From contig NZ_CABHOL010000044.1 of the NCBI RefSeq assembly GCF_902168135.1, positions 1 to 64,000 of the forward strand: a DNA stretch of 64,000 nucleotides, in the 5' to 3' direction. The notes under the pieces were generated by a model. The model was not told the origin of the DNA, did not search any database, and saw only the letters and a list, made by a program, of their open reading frames with translations. The DNA comes from an uncultured Fluviicola sp. (GTDB lineage Bacteria > Bacteroidota > Bacteroidia > Flavobacteriales_D > Crocinitomicaceae). Numbering within the stretch: the first letter of the stretch is position 1; every line of letters begins with the position of its first letter. Positions 46,819 through 56,301 of this stretch are shown here, piece after piece. The position numbers and the translations under genes are program-made.

Positions 46819-47733
46819 ATGATTAAAAGGCTATTATTTATTGGAGCAGCGTGTTTTTTTACACATTTTTCAATTGCACAGGAAACGGACTCAACGGAAG
46901 CAGTAGAAACCGAAACTGAAGTTGATGACAACCTGGTTGAACAGACATTTCAGTCCACCCGCATCGTCAGCGGCCATTCGGTAGAATGTTTACGGAAAGG
47001 AGTTTTGGAATTTCGGGTAGAACACCGTTTCGGCGATTTAGCAGGTACAAACGGCGGTGTTCAAAACTGGTTTGGATTCGACAATTCAAGTGATATCCGT
47101 CTGGCATTTGAATACGGAATCACTAACAATCTCATGATTGGCGTTGGAAGAAGCAAAGGTACAGGAACTCCTTACCGCTCATTGATTGATGGGTTTGGCA
47201 AATACCGCATCCTGCAGCAGAAGAAAAAAGGTATGCCAATCTCCTTAGCAGTAACGGGAAGTATGTTTTATACTTACATGAAAGCGCTTCCGGATATTTA
47301 CGCCGTTGCTCATTTTCCAAAACAGGAATACCGTTTCTCCTACTCCGCTCAGTTAAACATTGCCCGCAAATTCGGAGATCTGGTAAGTCTGGCTGTTATG
47401 CCTACAGTTGTTCACCGGAATTATGTGGCGGCTGATGATCAGAACACGCTATTCTCACTTGGCGGAGCAATGCGCTGGTCATTGACAAAACGCCTGGGAA
47501 TTATGGTAGAGTATTACCAGGTTTTCCAGGATAAGGGAATGCGACAAGCAAACTTTAATAGTCTTGGCTTTGCGGTAGAATGGCTGACTTTCGGGCACAA
47601 TTTTACCATCTACCTGACGAACGCGCGTGGTTTCGGAGAAACACAATTTATCACCAATACTTATGACAATTGGTTAAAAGGTCAATTTAGGATTGGTTTT
47701 TGCATCGGAAGAAAGTTCGAGTTCGGACAATAA
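46819..47733 (+). CDS. DUF5777-like outer-membrane beta-barrel protein
   Basis: Signal peptide; FRVEHRFGDLAGTNGGVQNWFGFDNSSDIRLAFEYGITNNLMIGVGRSKG; C-terminal IGFCIGRKFEF. Confidence 0.8.
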   Translation: MIKRLLFIGAACFFTHFSIAQETDSTEAVETETEVDDNLVEQTFQSTRIVSGHSVECLRKGVLEFRVEHRFGDLAGTNGGVQNWFGFDNSSDIRLAFEYGITNNLMIGVGRSKGTGTPYRSLIDGFGKYRILQQKKKGMPISLAVTGSMFYTYMKALPDIYAVAHFPKQEYRFSYSAQLNIARKFGDLVSLAVMPTVVHRNYVAADDQNTLFSLGGAMRWSLTKRLGIMVEYYQVFQDKGMRQANFNSLGFAVEWLTFGHNFTIYLTNARGFGETQFITNTYDNWLKGQFRIGFCIGRKFEFGQ

Positions 47734-47784
47734 AACAGGTTCAAAAGGTTGAAAGAGTTCAAAAAGTTCAATGCATAAAATCCA

Positions 47785-47822
47785 ATTTGAACATTTGAAC
47801 ATTTGAACATTTGAACATTTGA
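47785..47822. repeat. 8-bp tandem repeat (ATTTGAAC)x4.75
   Basis: Perfect copies from 47785 to 47822, ending 26 bp before the YceI ATG at 47849; preceded by inverted-orientation ggttcaaaaggtt...gttcaaaaagttcaa. Confidence 0.95.
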
Positions 47823-47848
47823 TGAATATAAAATTTAAAACAACCATT

Positions 47849-48388
47849 ATGAAAAAATTACTTTATCCAGCTTTAGCAATCTGCTTATTTGCAGGTTCGG
47901 CATTTGTAACATTGACAGCACCAAAAGACTATGTCTTCAAGGAAGGGTTCAAAATTGCATTCAAGAGCAAAGATCCGTCGGGTGAATTTAAAAAGGCAAA
48001 GGGAACGATCAAATTTGATGAAAATGACCTGGCGAATGCAAAATTCGATTTGACCATTGATGTGAATTCCATCAATACAGGGAACTCTATGCAGAATAAA
48101 AAAGCTCAAACTTCCGAGTGGTTTGAAGCAGAAAAATACCCAACTATCAAATTTGTTTCTTCCAAAGTGGAAAAATCCGGGGAGAGCTATTCCATCACAG
48201 GAAAATTAACCATGAAAGGGGTTACAAAAGAAAAAAAGATCCCTGCGACCGTTTCCAAATCCGGGAATGACCTGACTTTCAGTGGGAAATTCACGGTAAA
48301 TCGCATTGATTATGGTGTGGGACGTAAAAGCGATGCTGTTCCGGACATTATGAATATTTCTTACTCCATTCCGGTAACCGAAAAATAA
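47849..48388 (+). CDS. YceI family protein (exported)
   Basis: Signal peptide MKKLLYPALAICLFAGSAFVTLTAP; FDLTIDVNSINTGNSMQNKKAQTSEWFEAEKYPTIKFVSSKVE. Confidence 0.93.
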   Translation: MKKLLYPALAICLFAGSAFVTLTAPKDYVFKEGFKIAFKSKDPSGEFKKAKGTIKFDENDLANAKFDLTIDVNSINTGNSMQNKKAQTSEWFEAEKYPTIKFVSSKVEKSGESYSITGKLTMKGVTKEKKIPATVSKSGNDLTFSGKFTVNRIDYGVGRKSDAVPDIMNISYSIPVTEK

Positions 48389-48392
48389 TCAG

Positions 48393-48797
48393 ATGTTCAA
48401 ACGCTTTTTTTTCCTTGCCGCAGCCTCCGGCTTATTTGCGTCGCTTATTTCATGGATCTATTCTTCCGTTTACAAGAATATGATCGCAGATTTTACAGAA
48501 GCAAGCGGTTATTGGCATTTGTTGTGCTTTTCCGCGATGATCACATTCGGGATCAGCATTCTTGGAGCCGGCATTTATGCATTTATCAAGAACAAGGCTG
48601 TCGCTTCTTTTGTTTGTAATTTCATTTTATCAGGATTTTCAGTAGCCTTGGTTTTTTACGTCTTTACCATGAATGACCCCGAATTCAAGAACGAGGATTC
48701 TATGGCAATGATCGATTATTTCAAAGGCTACCTGATTCCGTTCGTGTTCATTCCTGCACTTTCATGGATGAGCTTTAAACCTTTATTTATCAAGTAA
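48393..48797 (+). CDS. four-TM membrane protein
   Basis: 134 aa, hydrophobic; 4-bp gap to YceI gene, immediately adjacent to the cytochrome gene. Confidence 0.65.
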   Translation: MFKRFFFLAAASGLFASLISWIYSSVYKNMIADFTEASGYWHLLCFSAMITFGISILGAGIYAFIKNKAVASFVCNFILSGFSVALVFYVFTMNDPEFKNEDSMAMIDYFKGYLIPFVFIPALSWMSFKPLFIK

Positions 48798-49163
48798 ATG
48801 AAAAAAACACTTTCTATTTTCTTAGCGTTGGGGAGCATTGCTGCTTTGGCATTGTTCCTTCCCAGTGCATGTACAAAGGCAAAAACTCCTCCCGCATTAC
48901 CGGGGGTTACATGCAACAGTACCATTTCATTCAGCACACAAATCGCCCCGATGATAGAAGAAAACTGTGCCGTATGCCATGGTGTTGGAGCCGGAACATC
49001 ACCGGTTTTGTCGAACCATGCAGAAATCGCTGCAAATGCAGAGGCAATTATTCAGGCTTTGCGAGGAACACCCCAGTTGATGCCGCAAGGAGGACCGGCT
49101 CTTCCCGATTCGCTTATCCAACAGTTCCAATGTTGGCTGCAACAAGGAAGAATGCAGAATTAA
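48798..49163 (+). CDS. c-type-cytochrome-like lipoprotein (single CxxCH)
   Basis: Lipobox-like LPSAC; heme motif ENCAVCHGVGAG. Confidence 0.8.
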   Translation: MKKTLSIFLALGSIAALALFLPSACTKAKTPPALPGVTCNSTISFSTQIAPMIEENCAVCHGVGAGTSPVLSNHAEIAANAEAIIQALRGTPQLMPQGGPALPDSLIQQFQCWLQQGRMQN

Positions 49164-49263
49164 AAACAGGATAACTTCGGAAATTCATAATTGTTTACGG
49201 CAATTTAATAACAATAGACAATACGTACACAACTAACTTTGAGACAAATACAAAAAAAACGTT

Positions 49264-50139
49264 ATGACTAAAAACTACATCTATATCGGGCTATTAGCCG
49301 CTTCGGGGCTTTTATTAAGCTTTGCTGGAAATCGATCCGTACAGACAGTTAAAAACTTTAGCAAGAATTATCATACTTTGAACCAGGCAGGAAGTCCGGG
49401 AGGAAGAACAGGTGCTCCCGGAGACGGAGTTTGTACTCAATGCCACTCAGGAACAGTTCAAAGTGGCTCGGGTTTTAATAATGTAACTTTGACAAACGCC
49501 GGAACACCGGTTACGGAATACGAACCAGGGACTACTTACGAGGTTCTTGTTAGCATGGCCACTACCAACGCCAAAAACGGATTTGAGATCGTTGCTTTGA
49601 ATCCGAACAACACAGTAGCCGGAACATGGGCAATTACAGACGCTACACATACCAAAACCATTACTTCCGGAGGGAAATCGCGTGTTACTCATAAATTGGC
49701 AGGAACAAGTTTAACCAGCTGGACATTCAACTGGACTTCACCGGCAACCAATGTTGGAACTGTAACATTCTACCTGGCAACAAACCAAACAAACAGCAGC
49801 AGCGGCACTGATGGTGATGTAATCCGTACTTCACAACATGCTTTCGGCTCACAAGCCGGAGTTGAAGAAGCTTCAGCTAAACTGGAAACACAAATCGGGT
49901 ACCAGGCAAGTACGAATTCTTTGAACATTCATTTGAACAGCAAATTCGACGGAGACGGCTTTGTAAATCTGGTTGACATGAACGGAAAATCCGTTTTCAC
50001 AGAAAAACTTGGAAACGTAAACGCCGGTGAAAGTGCGCATTCAGTAAGACTTGACAACGAATTAAACAGTGGTATTTACATGGTGAATGTTTCTGTAGAT
50101 AATAACATGACGATGAAAAGGGTATTTATCTCCAAATAA
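49264..50139 (+). CDS. choice-of-anchor-V-like secreted protein with CxxCH and T9SS C-terminal region
   Basis: NQAGSPGGRTGAPGDGVCTQCHSGTVQSG; C-terminal SGIYMVNVSVDNNMTMKRVFISK. Confidence 0.8.
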   Translation: MTKNYIYIGLLAASGLLLSFAGNRSVQTVKNFSKNYHTLNQAGSPGGRTGAPGDGVCTQCHSGTVQSGSGFNNVTLTNAGTPVTEYEPGTTYEVLVSMATTNAKNGFEIVALNPNNTVAGTWAITDATHTKTITSGGKSRVTHKLAGTSLTSWTFNWTSPATNVGTVTFYLATNQTNSSSGTDGDVIRTSQHAFGSQAGVEEASAKLETQIGYQASTNSLNIHLNSKFDGDGFVNLVDMNGKSVFTEKLGNVNAGESAHSVRLDNELNSGIYMVNVSVDNNMTMKRVFISK

Positions 50140-50166
50140 TTCATTCGGATCAGGATAAAAAATGTG

Positions 50167-50188
50167 GGGACGCGAAGCATCGCGTCCC
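50167..50188. repeat. REP-like palindrome / terminator
   Basis: gggacgcg-aagcat-cgcgtccc between convergent genes. Confidence 0.7.
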
Positions 50189-50197
50189 TAACTATTT

Positions 50198-50764
50198 TTA
50201 TCCGATTCTTCTTTGTACCAAATCCTCTACCCGTTCAAAAAACTGGGAAGGCGTACTTGTTCTCCACTCGATATCCTCCAAATCGCCGCCCATTACAAAA
50301 TAATGGTCTACCCGGGCTCTTTCGAATTCATGGATCACATGGTCGTGAAAATTGACCAAAGCAATCCAGCCATCCTCTACTTCATCAAACCATTCTTCGT
50401 AATAACAATCATCCGAGTAATGGAAGTTCAACACGTTCTCACCAATCAAAATAAACTTATTGATTCCATGAGGCATCATTTCTTCGATCACATTCCGTTT
50501 CAGGGTCATGATATCATTCTCAATAGCATCATTCCACTCCCCGATAAACTCCATAATCGCATAGCCTTCTTCGTAATCCACAAATAAGATCTTGGCAAAA
50601 AGTGTCCGTGAACCAATGTTGTCCCATTGCGGATGGATCAGGAAGTTGTAGATCCGGTCCGTAAATTCAAATTCACTGTACTCTCTGTCATAAAATGGCG
50701 AAAGTGAATCCTCGGAAGCAATGTACAAGTGTCTCCAATTAAAATAAGGCTCTATAAAATGCAC
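50198..50764 (-). CDS. conserved hypothetical protein, acidic
   Basis: 188 aa complete ORF, no obvious family by eye. Confidence 0.6.
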   Translation of the reverse strand: MHFIEPYFNWRHLYIASEDSLSPFYDREYSEFEFTDRIYNFLIHPQWDNIGSRTLFAKILFVDYEEGYAIMEFIGEWNDAIENDIMTLKRNVIEEMMPHGINKFILIGENVLNFHYSDDCYYEEWFDEVEDGWIALVNFHDHVIHEFERARVDHYFVMGGDLEDIEWRTSTPSQFFERVEDLVQRRIG

Positions 50765-50865
50765 AAAATCAGCTTTTTAAGTTTGGAATAAAAATTGTAA
50801 AAATGAACTTCGAAATTAAAAAGAAAGTCTACATTTGAGTGTTCATTTGAAACAAAAATTTACCA

Positions 50866-52356
50866 ATGAAAAAACACAATAAATCACTATTATTCAGCAT
50901 CTTAACGATAAGCGGAATTTTATTCTTCAGCTCCTGTTCATCCGATTCTTCGGAACGCGATGCCGCTGAAGCAACTTCAGCAATGATTGAAGGTAACGAA
51001 AAAATCGTTGCGTTCGGCCATGTCAGTGCCATGAATATTTTGAATAATGCCGATTACAAAAGCATTCCCAAAGTAAATACGATTTTGGGAAGTGTTCTGG
51101 GAAACTGGAAAAGAGGACTTGAAATCGATAAGCCGATTTACTACGCATTAGAAGCTCCATTTGCTCATGACGGAACTCCGGAGACCCTTTATGCAATTAT
51201 AAATATCAAAAACCAGGACAGCCTTGCATCTATCATCAGCGAAATGGGGTACGCACTGGATAAAGACGGGGATATTTCTTACCATCAGGAAGACGACGTA
51301 ACTTTCGGTATCCGTAACAAACTGCTTATCATTATCAGTAAACCGGGAGATTATGACGGCAAAACAAAAATGAAAGAAGCATTTGCTTTAACCGAAGGGG
51401 ATCTTTCAGAAAACAAAGCGGAAGATATTATCGGGCAAAAAGGAGATATCGTTTCCGGAATTGATATTTCCCGCTTACTGCATACATCCAACACAGAGTT
51501 GGAAAAACTTCCTGCCGAGAAAAAAGAACATTTGAACGAACTGGTAGAAGATGCATACATTAAAACAGTCGCAAACTTTACAAATGGGATGGCTACGGTT
51601 GAATCTCAGAACTTGTTCTCGGATGCACTGAAAGACGAATTATTTTTCAAGGACAATAACGGAACAACCTTAGTAAGCAAATTGGGCGGTGGAAACCCAT
51701 GGATGGGAGTTGCAATGAACCTCGACCTGAGAAAAGGGGAAAATTTCCTTAGCACTTATCTGCCGAATACCAAACAACGTATCATGGCTGATTTTCCGGG
51801 TGAGGCAAAATTTGCATTGATGGCATTGGGTGAAAATCCGTTCTCCAAGTTATTCTCTGGTCAGGCCGGGATAGCATTGAAAGGAAATCCGAAGTCGGAT
51901 TTGGGAATGGAATTAGAGTACAGCAGTTACCTTGGACTTGGTCCGAAAGGCGATATTCTTCAAAAAATAGTAGAAGAGCAGTTCTCTGTTTTCGGTGAAA
52001 AGAAAGGCGATACTTACACCATGGACAATATGCGCCTTAAATCCACGAAGAAAGGAATATTTACTTCCAGCGGAAAGGAAACAGCAGGAAAATTAAATCT
52101 TCCATCTTATGCTAAGAACTTTGGTGAAGACAGCTTCTCTTTATTCATTGCGTTCGAAAGAATGGATGTGAAGAGCCTGGAACTGGAAGATGCGGCAAAA
52201 GTAGTTGAGATCCTCCAATACGTTACAATCAATGCTGATCGGGACGGCTCTAAAATGGTCATTGCCGCGAAAAAGAAAAATGTGAATATCCTAAAACAGG
52301 TGACTGATTTTTATGCAAATCAGATTATGGAAAAAATGGATGCCATGGGAGTTTAA
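50866..52356 (+). CDS. DUF4836-like lipoprotein
   Basis: Lipobox FFSSCSSD; length and DUF4836-like organisation (ENPFSKLFSGQAGIALKGNP). Confidence 0.75.
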   Translation: MKKHNKSLLFSILTISGILFFSSCSSDSSERDAAEATSAMIEGNEKIVAFGHVSAMNILNNADYKSIPKVNTILGSVLGNWKRGLEIDKPIYYALEAPFAHDGTPETLYAIINIKNQDSLASIISEMGYALDKDGDISYHQEDDVTFGIRNKLLIIISKPGDYDGKTKMKEAFALTEGDLSENKAEDIIGQKGDIVSGIDISRLLHTSNTELEKLPAEKKEHLNELVEDAYIKTVANFTNGMATVESQNLFSDALKDELFFKDNNGTTLVSKLGGGNPWMGVAMNLDLRKGENFLSTYLPNTKQRIMADFPGEAKFALMALGENPFSKLFSGQAGIALKGNPKSDLGMELEYSSYLGLGPKGDILQKIVEEQFSVFGEKKGDTYTMDNMRLKSTKKGIFTSSGKETAGKLNLPSYAKNFGEDSFSLFIAFERMDVKSLELEDAAKVVEILQYVTINADRDGSKMVIAAKKKNVNILKQVTDFYANQIMEKMDAMGV

Positions 52357-52376
52357 AAAACTGAATCATTTAAAAC

Positions 52377-52404
52377 AAAAGGCTGTTCGATCGGACAGCC
52401 TTTT
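52377..52404 (+). terminator. terminator hairpin
   Basis: aaaaggctgt-tcgatcgg-acagcctttt followed by T-run. Confidence 0.85.
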
Positions 52405-52669
52405 TTGTGGTTTTTAGACGACCTCATTTCGTAAAAAAATCACAAACAACATTTAATCATACTTTTGAAAATCAGTTTATTACACAAAAATCTGTTCACA
52501 AATTTATGAAGAAGTGAATTCTAAAATTCAAGAATTTCAATTGTTTAGACGAAAATCATTTTCAACTAAAAGCCATTCGCTGTTTTTTTTAGGCTAAAAT
52601 GATTATGAAGTCATATTTACTATCCTTTCAAACACTTTTTTTTGTACCTTGTATTGCCAAATTAAACTG

Positions 52670-53047
52670 ATGAAAGAAAAGAAAGATTGGAATCCACTGA
52701 CTCCGGATGAAGAACGTATTATTGTTCGAAAAGGAACAGAATATCCCTTTACAGGTCAATACAATAAATGGAACGAACAAGGCATTTTTGTCTGCCGCAG
52801 ATGCGAAGCTCCTTTGTACAAAAGCTCGGATAAATTTGACTCCGGATGCGGATGGCCGTCATTTGATGATGAAATTCCGGGAAGTGTAAAAAGAATCCCT
52901 GATCCTGACGGAAAACGTGTTGAAATCATCTGTGCAAATTGCGAAGGTCATTTGGGCCACGTTTTTACAGGTGAAAAATTTACACCTAAAAACACACGCC
53001 ATTGCGTAAATTCGTTGAGTATCTTATTTCAAAAGACACAGGGATAA
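52670..53047 (+). CDS. msrB: peptide-methionine (R)-S-oxide reductase
   Basis: [25 protein letters not shown]...[12 protein letters not shown]...[13 protein letters not shown]. Confidence 0.97.
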   Translation: MKEKKDWNPLTPDEERIIVRKGTEYPFTGQYNKWNEQGIFVCRRCEAPLYKSSDKFDSGCGWPSFDDEIPGSVKRIPDPDGKRVEIICANCEGHLGHVFTGEKFTPKNTRHCVNSLSILFQKTQG

Positions 53048-53710
53048 CTACGTTTTCACATACTTTCCGACCAACTCCTCCAATTCCGATTGTTTAGCCT
53101 CCTGAAAAATCTCTTTGTGAAAATCATCCAGTTTACGAAGGGTACTTACCAGGAACATCAATTCCTTATCACTTAAAATACCCGTTGCTATGGCAGCCAG
53201 CAATTTAGTAGTTGACGCAGTGGAATAAACGGCAACTCTCCCTTTATCAGTTATAGATACACGAACACTGCGCTTGTCTTTCAGATCATTCGTTTGTTCC
53301 AGGTATCCTTTTGTAATCAAACGCTTTATAATTTCCGTACCCGTTGTAATTTGGTGGGCATTGTGGTTTATGAGTTCGCTTTTCGTCATACTTTGACCCT
53401 GCAGCATCACGATCAGGTAGGTAAATTCCTCTAATGAAGCAAGCTGCGTTTTGGGCATCGACTTTTTTGCATAGTGATCCACATAACGCCCCATTTTACC
53501 TATCAATGCTCCCGCCATTTCAGTTAGTGTTTGCCGGTTAAAATTATCCCAGCTTGCTATTCCGAAATCGACTCCGTTATCACCGGTTTGACCAAGCCGC
53601 TTATTCATAAATAATAAAAAGCCTGTCAAAGAATCCTGCTGCAGATCATTTGCTATTGAACGCTGATATTCCTCGTATTGCTTGATTATCTGAACTAAAG
53701 TGCTTTCCAT
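53048..53710 (-). CDS. MarR-type winged-helix transcriptional regulator
   Basis: TTGTEIIKRLITKGYLEQTNDLKDKRSVRVSITDKGR wing motif. Confidence 0.88.
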   Translation of the reverse strand: MESTLVQIIKQYEEYQRSIANDLQQDSLTGFLLFMNKRLGQTGDNGVDFGIASWDNFNRQTLTEMAGALIGKMGRYVDHYAKKSMPKTQLASLEEFTYLIVMLQGQSMTKSELINHNAHQITTGTEIIKRLITKGYLEQTNDLKDKRSVRVSITDKGRVAVYSTASTTKLLAAIATGILSDKELMFLVSTLRKLDDFHKEIFQEAKQSELEELVGKYVKT

Positions 53711-53773
53711 TTACGCCTTATCTACTGCGAAAATACAATAACTACTACAAAAATGTTGCAAAAAAATATTTTT

Positions 53774-53791
53774 TAATACAATTTCGTATTA
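53774..53791. promoter_or_regulatory. putative MarR-type operator between divergent marR and TonB-receptor genes
   Basis: taatac-aatttc-gtatta; related half-sites tcgtaatacga at 53801-53811. Confidence 0.5.
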
Positions 53792-53817
53792 AATTTGGAC
53801 TCGTAATACGAAAACAT

Positions 53818-56256
53818 ATGAAATTAAAAGCTACCCTATTTATTCTTTTGTTACTAAACATTTCCAAACTTCATGCTCAGAACAATGGAGTTATCCAGGG
53901 AGTTGCACGGGATAAAAATACCCAGGAATTACTGTTCGATGGTATTGTCAGAGTAATAGGAACCGATTTTGCAACCAAGACCGATGAAAACGGTGCTTAC
54001 CGGCTCGAAATTCCGACAGGGACTTACAACCTCACATTCAGTTATCCCACTTATGAAAGTATTACAAAGTACAATATCGTAGTAACTTCCGGAAATGCTC
54101 AAATTGTGAACTTCGAGACCTCGGAAACTGAAACAGAGATCGGAGAGGTTGTGATTACGAACCCCAATGCTACCAGGGCAGATGCCACCGACATGGTTAC
54201 CCCGCTTTCTGTACAGCGTTTGACCACCGAAGAAATCAAAAGTAATCCCGGCGGAAACTACGATGTATCCAAAGTAGTACAAACACTTCCGGGAGTTGGT
54301 GGTGCAAGCGGCGGAGCTGCCAGAAATGACATTATCATCCGGGGAGGCGCCCCCAATGAAAACGTTTATTACCTGGACGGGATCGAAATTCCGGTATTGA
54401 ACCATTTTCAAACACAGGGAAGTTCCGGTGGTGCACAGGGAATCATAAACGTATCTTTTATCGAAGAGCTGAAACTATCATCCTCCGCATTTGATGCCCG
54501 CTACGACAATGCACTGGCTTCTACCTTTGTGATCAAACAACGGCAGGGAAACAATCAAAAGTTCTCCGGGAACATCCGGGCAAGTTTAACAGAATCAGCT
54601 GTAACACTGGAAGGTCCGCTGGGGAAAAAAGCAGATTTCCTTGCTGCGGGAAGATTCTCTTATTTAGATCTTCTTTTCACACTGATCGATTTACCGATCC
54701 GGCCTCGTTACCAGGATTACCAATTAAAAGTCTCTACCAAGCTCAACGACAAAACTACCTTATCGTTTATCGGATTGGGGGCTATTGATAAATTCAAATT
54801 CGGTGCTACCCGGGAAGCAAGTCCTGAAAATGAATACTTCCGCCGTTCCCTTCCATTCATCAGTCAATGGAACTACACAAGCGGATTGACACTTAAGCGC
54901 CTGATTAAAAAAGGATACATCAATTTTGCACTCAGCCGGAACATGTTCAACAATCAACTGGACCAGTTCAAAGATGCACAATACGACAACGAAGCCTTTC
55001 GCAACTTCGGATTGCAATCACAGGAAATTGAGAATAAACTGCGGATAGATTTAAATAAGTATGTCAACAAATGGAAATATTCCGTGGGAATTTCAGCGCA
55101 GTACGTCAAATACAATACGGACATCTATTCCAAACTGAATGACGGAATAAAGGATTCTGCCGGAAACACCCTTACTCCCCCACTGGAAATCCGTTTCAAA
55201 AGCGCCATTGAATTCTTTAAGTTCGGTGCATTCGGACAGCTTTCCCGCAACTTCTTCTCAGACAGATTACTGATCTCCGCCGGCGTGCGTTCGGACATCA
55301 ACACTTTCACCACAGACGGGTTAAACCCACTTTCGACCCTTTCTCCCCGCCTTTCGGCAGCCTACAAGATCACCCCAAAATTTGAATTAACAGGAAGTGC
55401 CGGTGTTTATTATAAAATTCCAACCTATACCGTTTTGGGATACCGGAACGACACCAACCAACTGGTCAATAAATCGCTCAATTACATCCGTTCCACACAT
55501 TACGTGTTCGGCGGACAATTCCTGCCGAATGAAGCTTTGCGTATTACCCTTGAAGGTTTCTATAAACTTTATTCCAATTACCCGGTTTCTATCAGCAATG
55601 GCATTTCGCTGGCAAACCAGGGACAGGAATTCGGTGCTGTAGGCAATGAAGCAGTGCAAAGCTCCGGAAAGGGTGAAACTTACGGATTTGAAGTGTTTGT
55701 TCAGCAAAAACTGGTTAAAAAGCTGTTCTACTTTGTTAGTTACACCTACGTAAGAAGCAGATTCTCAGGAATTTACGGAATTTTGATTCCTTCAGCTTGG
55801 GACAACCAGCACCTGCTTTCGGGAACAATGGGCTACAAATTCCGAAAAAATTGGCAGATCGGAGCGAAATACCGGTTGGCAGGAGGTGTTCCCTACACTC
55901 CTTTCAATTTAACCGCATCTCAATTCGCCTACCCGACAACCGGAAACGGAGTTCTGGATTATACCAGCGTAAACAGTCAGCGCCTGAAAACGTATAGCCA
56001 ATTGGATTTGAGAATTGACAAAACCTGGAACTTCAAAGCAACAAGTCTTGCATTTTTCATTGATGTTCAAAACATACTAGCGACCAAACAACAAGGCACA
56101 CCTTATTATACATTCAAGCGAACAGAAGATAATACAGGGTTTGCAACTACAGACGGACAGCCTTTAAAAGCTGATGGTTCAAATGGAATTCCATTACTTC
56201 TAAAAAACGAATCTGCAACTGTAACCCCAACACTGGGTATCATTTTCGAATTCTGA
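53818..56256 (+). CDS. TonB-dependent receptor
   Basis: 812 aa; CarboxypepD_reg-like N-terminus; plug VVQTLPGVGGASGGAARNDIIIRGGAPNENVYYLDGIEIPVLNHF; C-terminal TLGIIFEF. Confidence 0.95.
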   Translation: MKLKATLFILLLLNISKLHAQNNGVIQGVARDKNTQELLFDGIVRVIGTDFATKTDENGAYRLEIPTGTYNLTFSYPTYESITKYNIVVTSGNAQIVNFETSETETEIGEVVITNPNATRADATDMVTPLSVQRLTTEEIKSNPGGNYDVSKVVQTLPGVGGASGGAARNDIIIRGGAPNENVYYLDGIEIPVLNHFQTQGSSGGAQGIINVSFIEELKLSSSAFDARYDNALASTFVIKQRQGNNQKFSGNIRASLTESAVTLEGPLGKKADFLAAGRFSYLDLLFTLIDLPIRPRYQDYQLKVSTKLNDKTTLSFIGLGAIDKFKFGATREASPENEYFRRSLPFISQWNYTSGLTLKRLIKKGYINFALSRNMFNNQLDQFKDAQYDNEAFRNFGLQSQEIENKLRIDLNKYVNKWKYSVGISAQYVKYNTDIYSKLNDGIKDSAGNTLTPPLEIRFKSAIEFFKFGAFGQLSRNFFSDRLLISAGVRSDINTFTTDGLNPLSTLSPRLSAAYKITPKFELTGSAGVYYKIPTYTVLGYRNDTNQLVNKSLNYIRSTHYVFGGQFLPNEALRITLEGFYKLYSNYPVSISNGISLANQGQEFGAVGNEAVQSSGKGETYGFEVFVQQKLVKKLFYFVSYTYVRSRFSGIYGILIPSAWDNQHLLSGTMGYKFRKNWQIGAKYRLAGGVPYTPFNLTASQFAYPTTGNGVLDYTSVNSQRLKTYSQLDLRIDKTWNFKATSLAFFIDVQNILATKQQGTPYYTFKRTEDNTGFATTDGQPLKADGSNGIPLLLKNESATVTPTLGIIFEF

Positions 56257-56264
56257 GAAATGAA

Positions 56265-56301
56265 AAACCGGTCTTCATGATTCCCGAAACGGAGGCCGGT
56301 T
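56265..56301. terminator. imperfect terminator hairpin between convergent genes
   Basis: aaccggtcttc ... ggaggccggtt. Confidence 0.5.

Noticed and set aside
53929-54411. 160-aa minus-strand ORF
   Set aside because: Shadow ORF of the TonB-dependent receptor.
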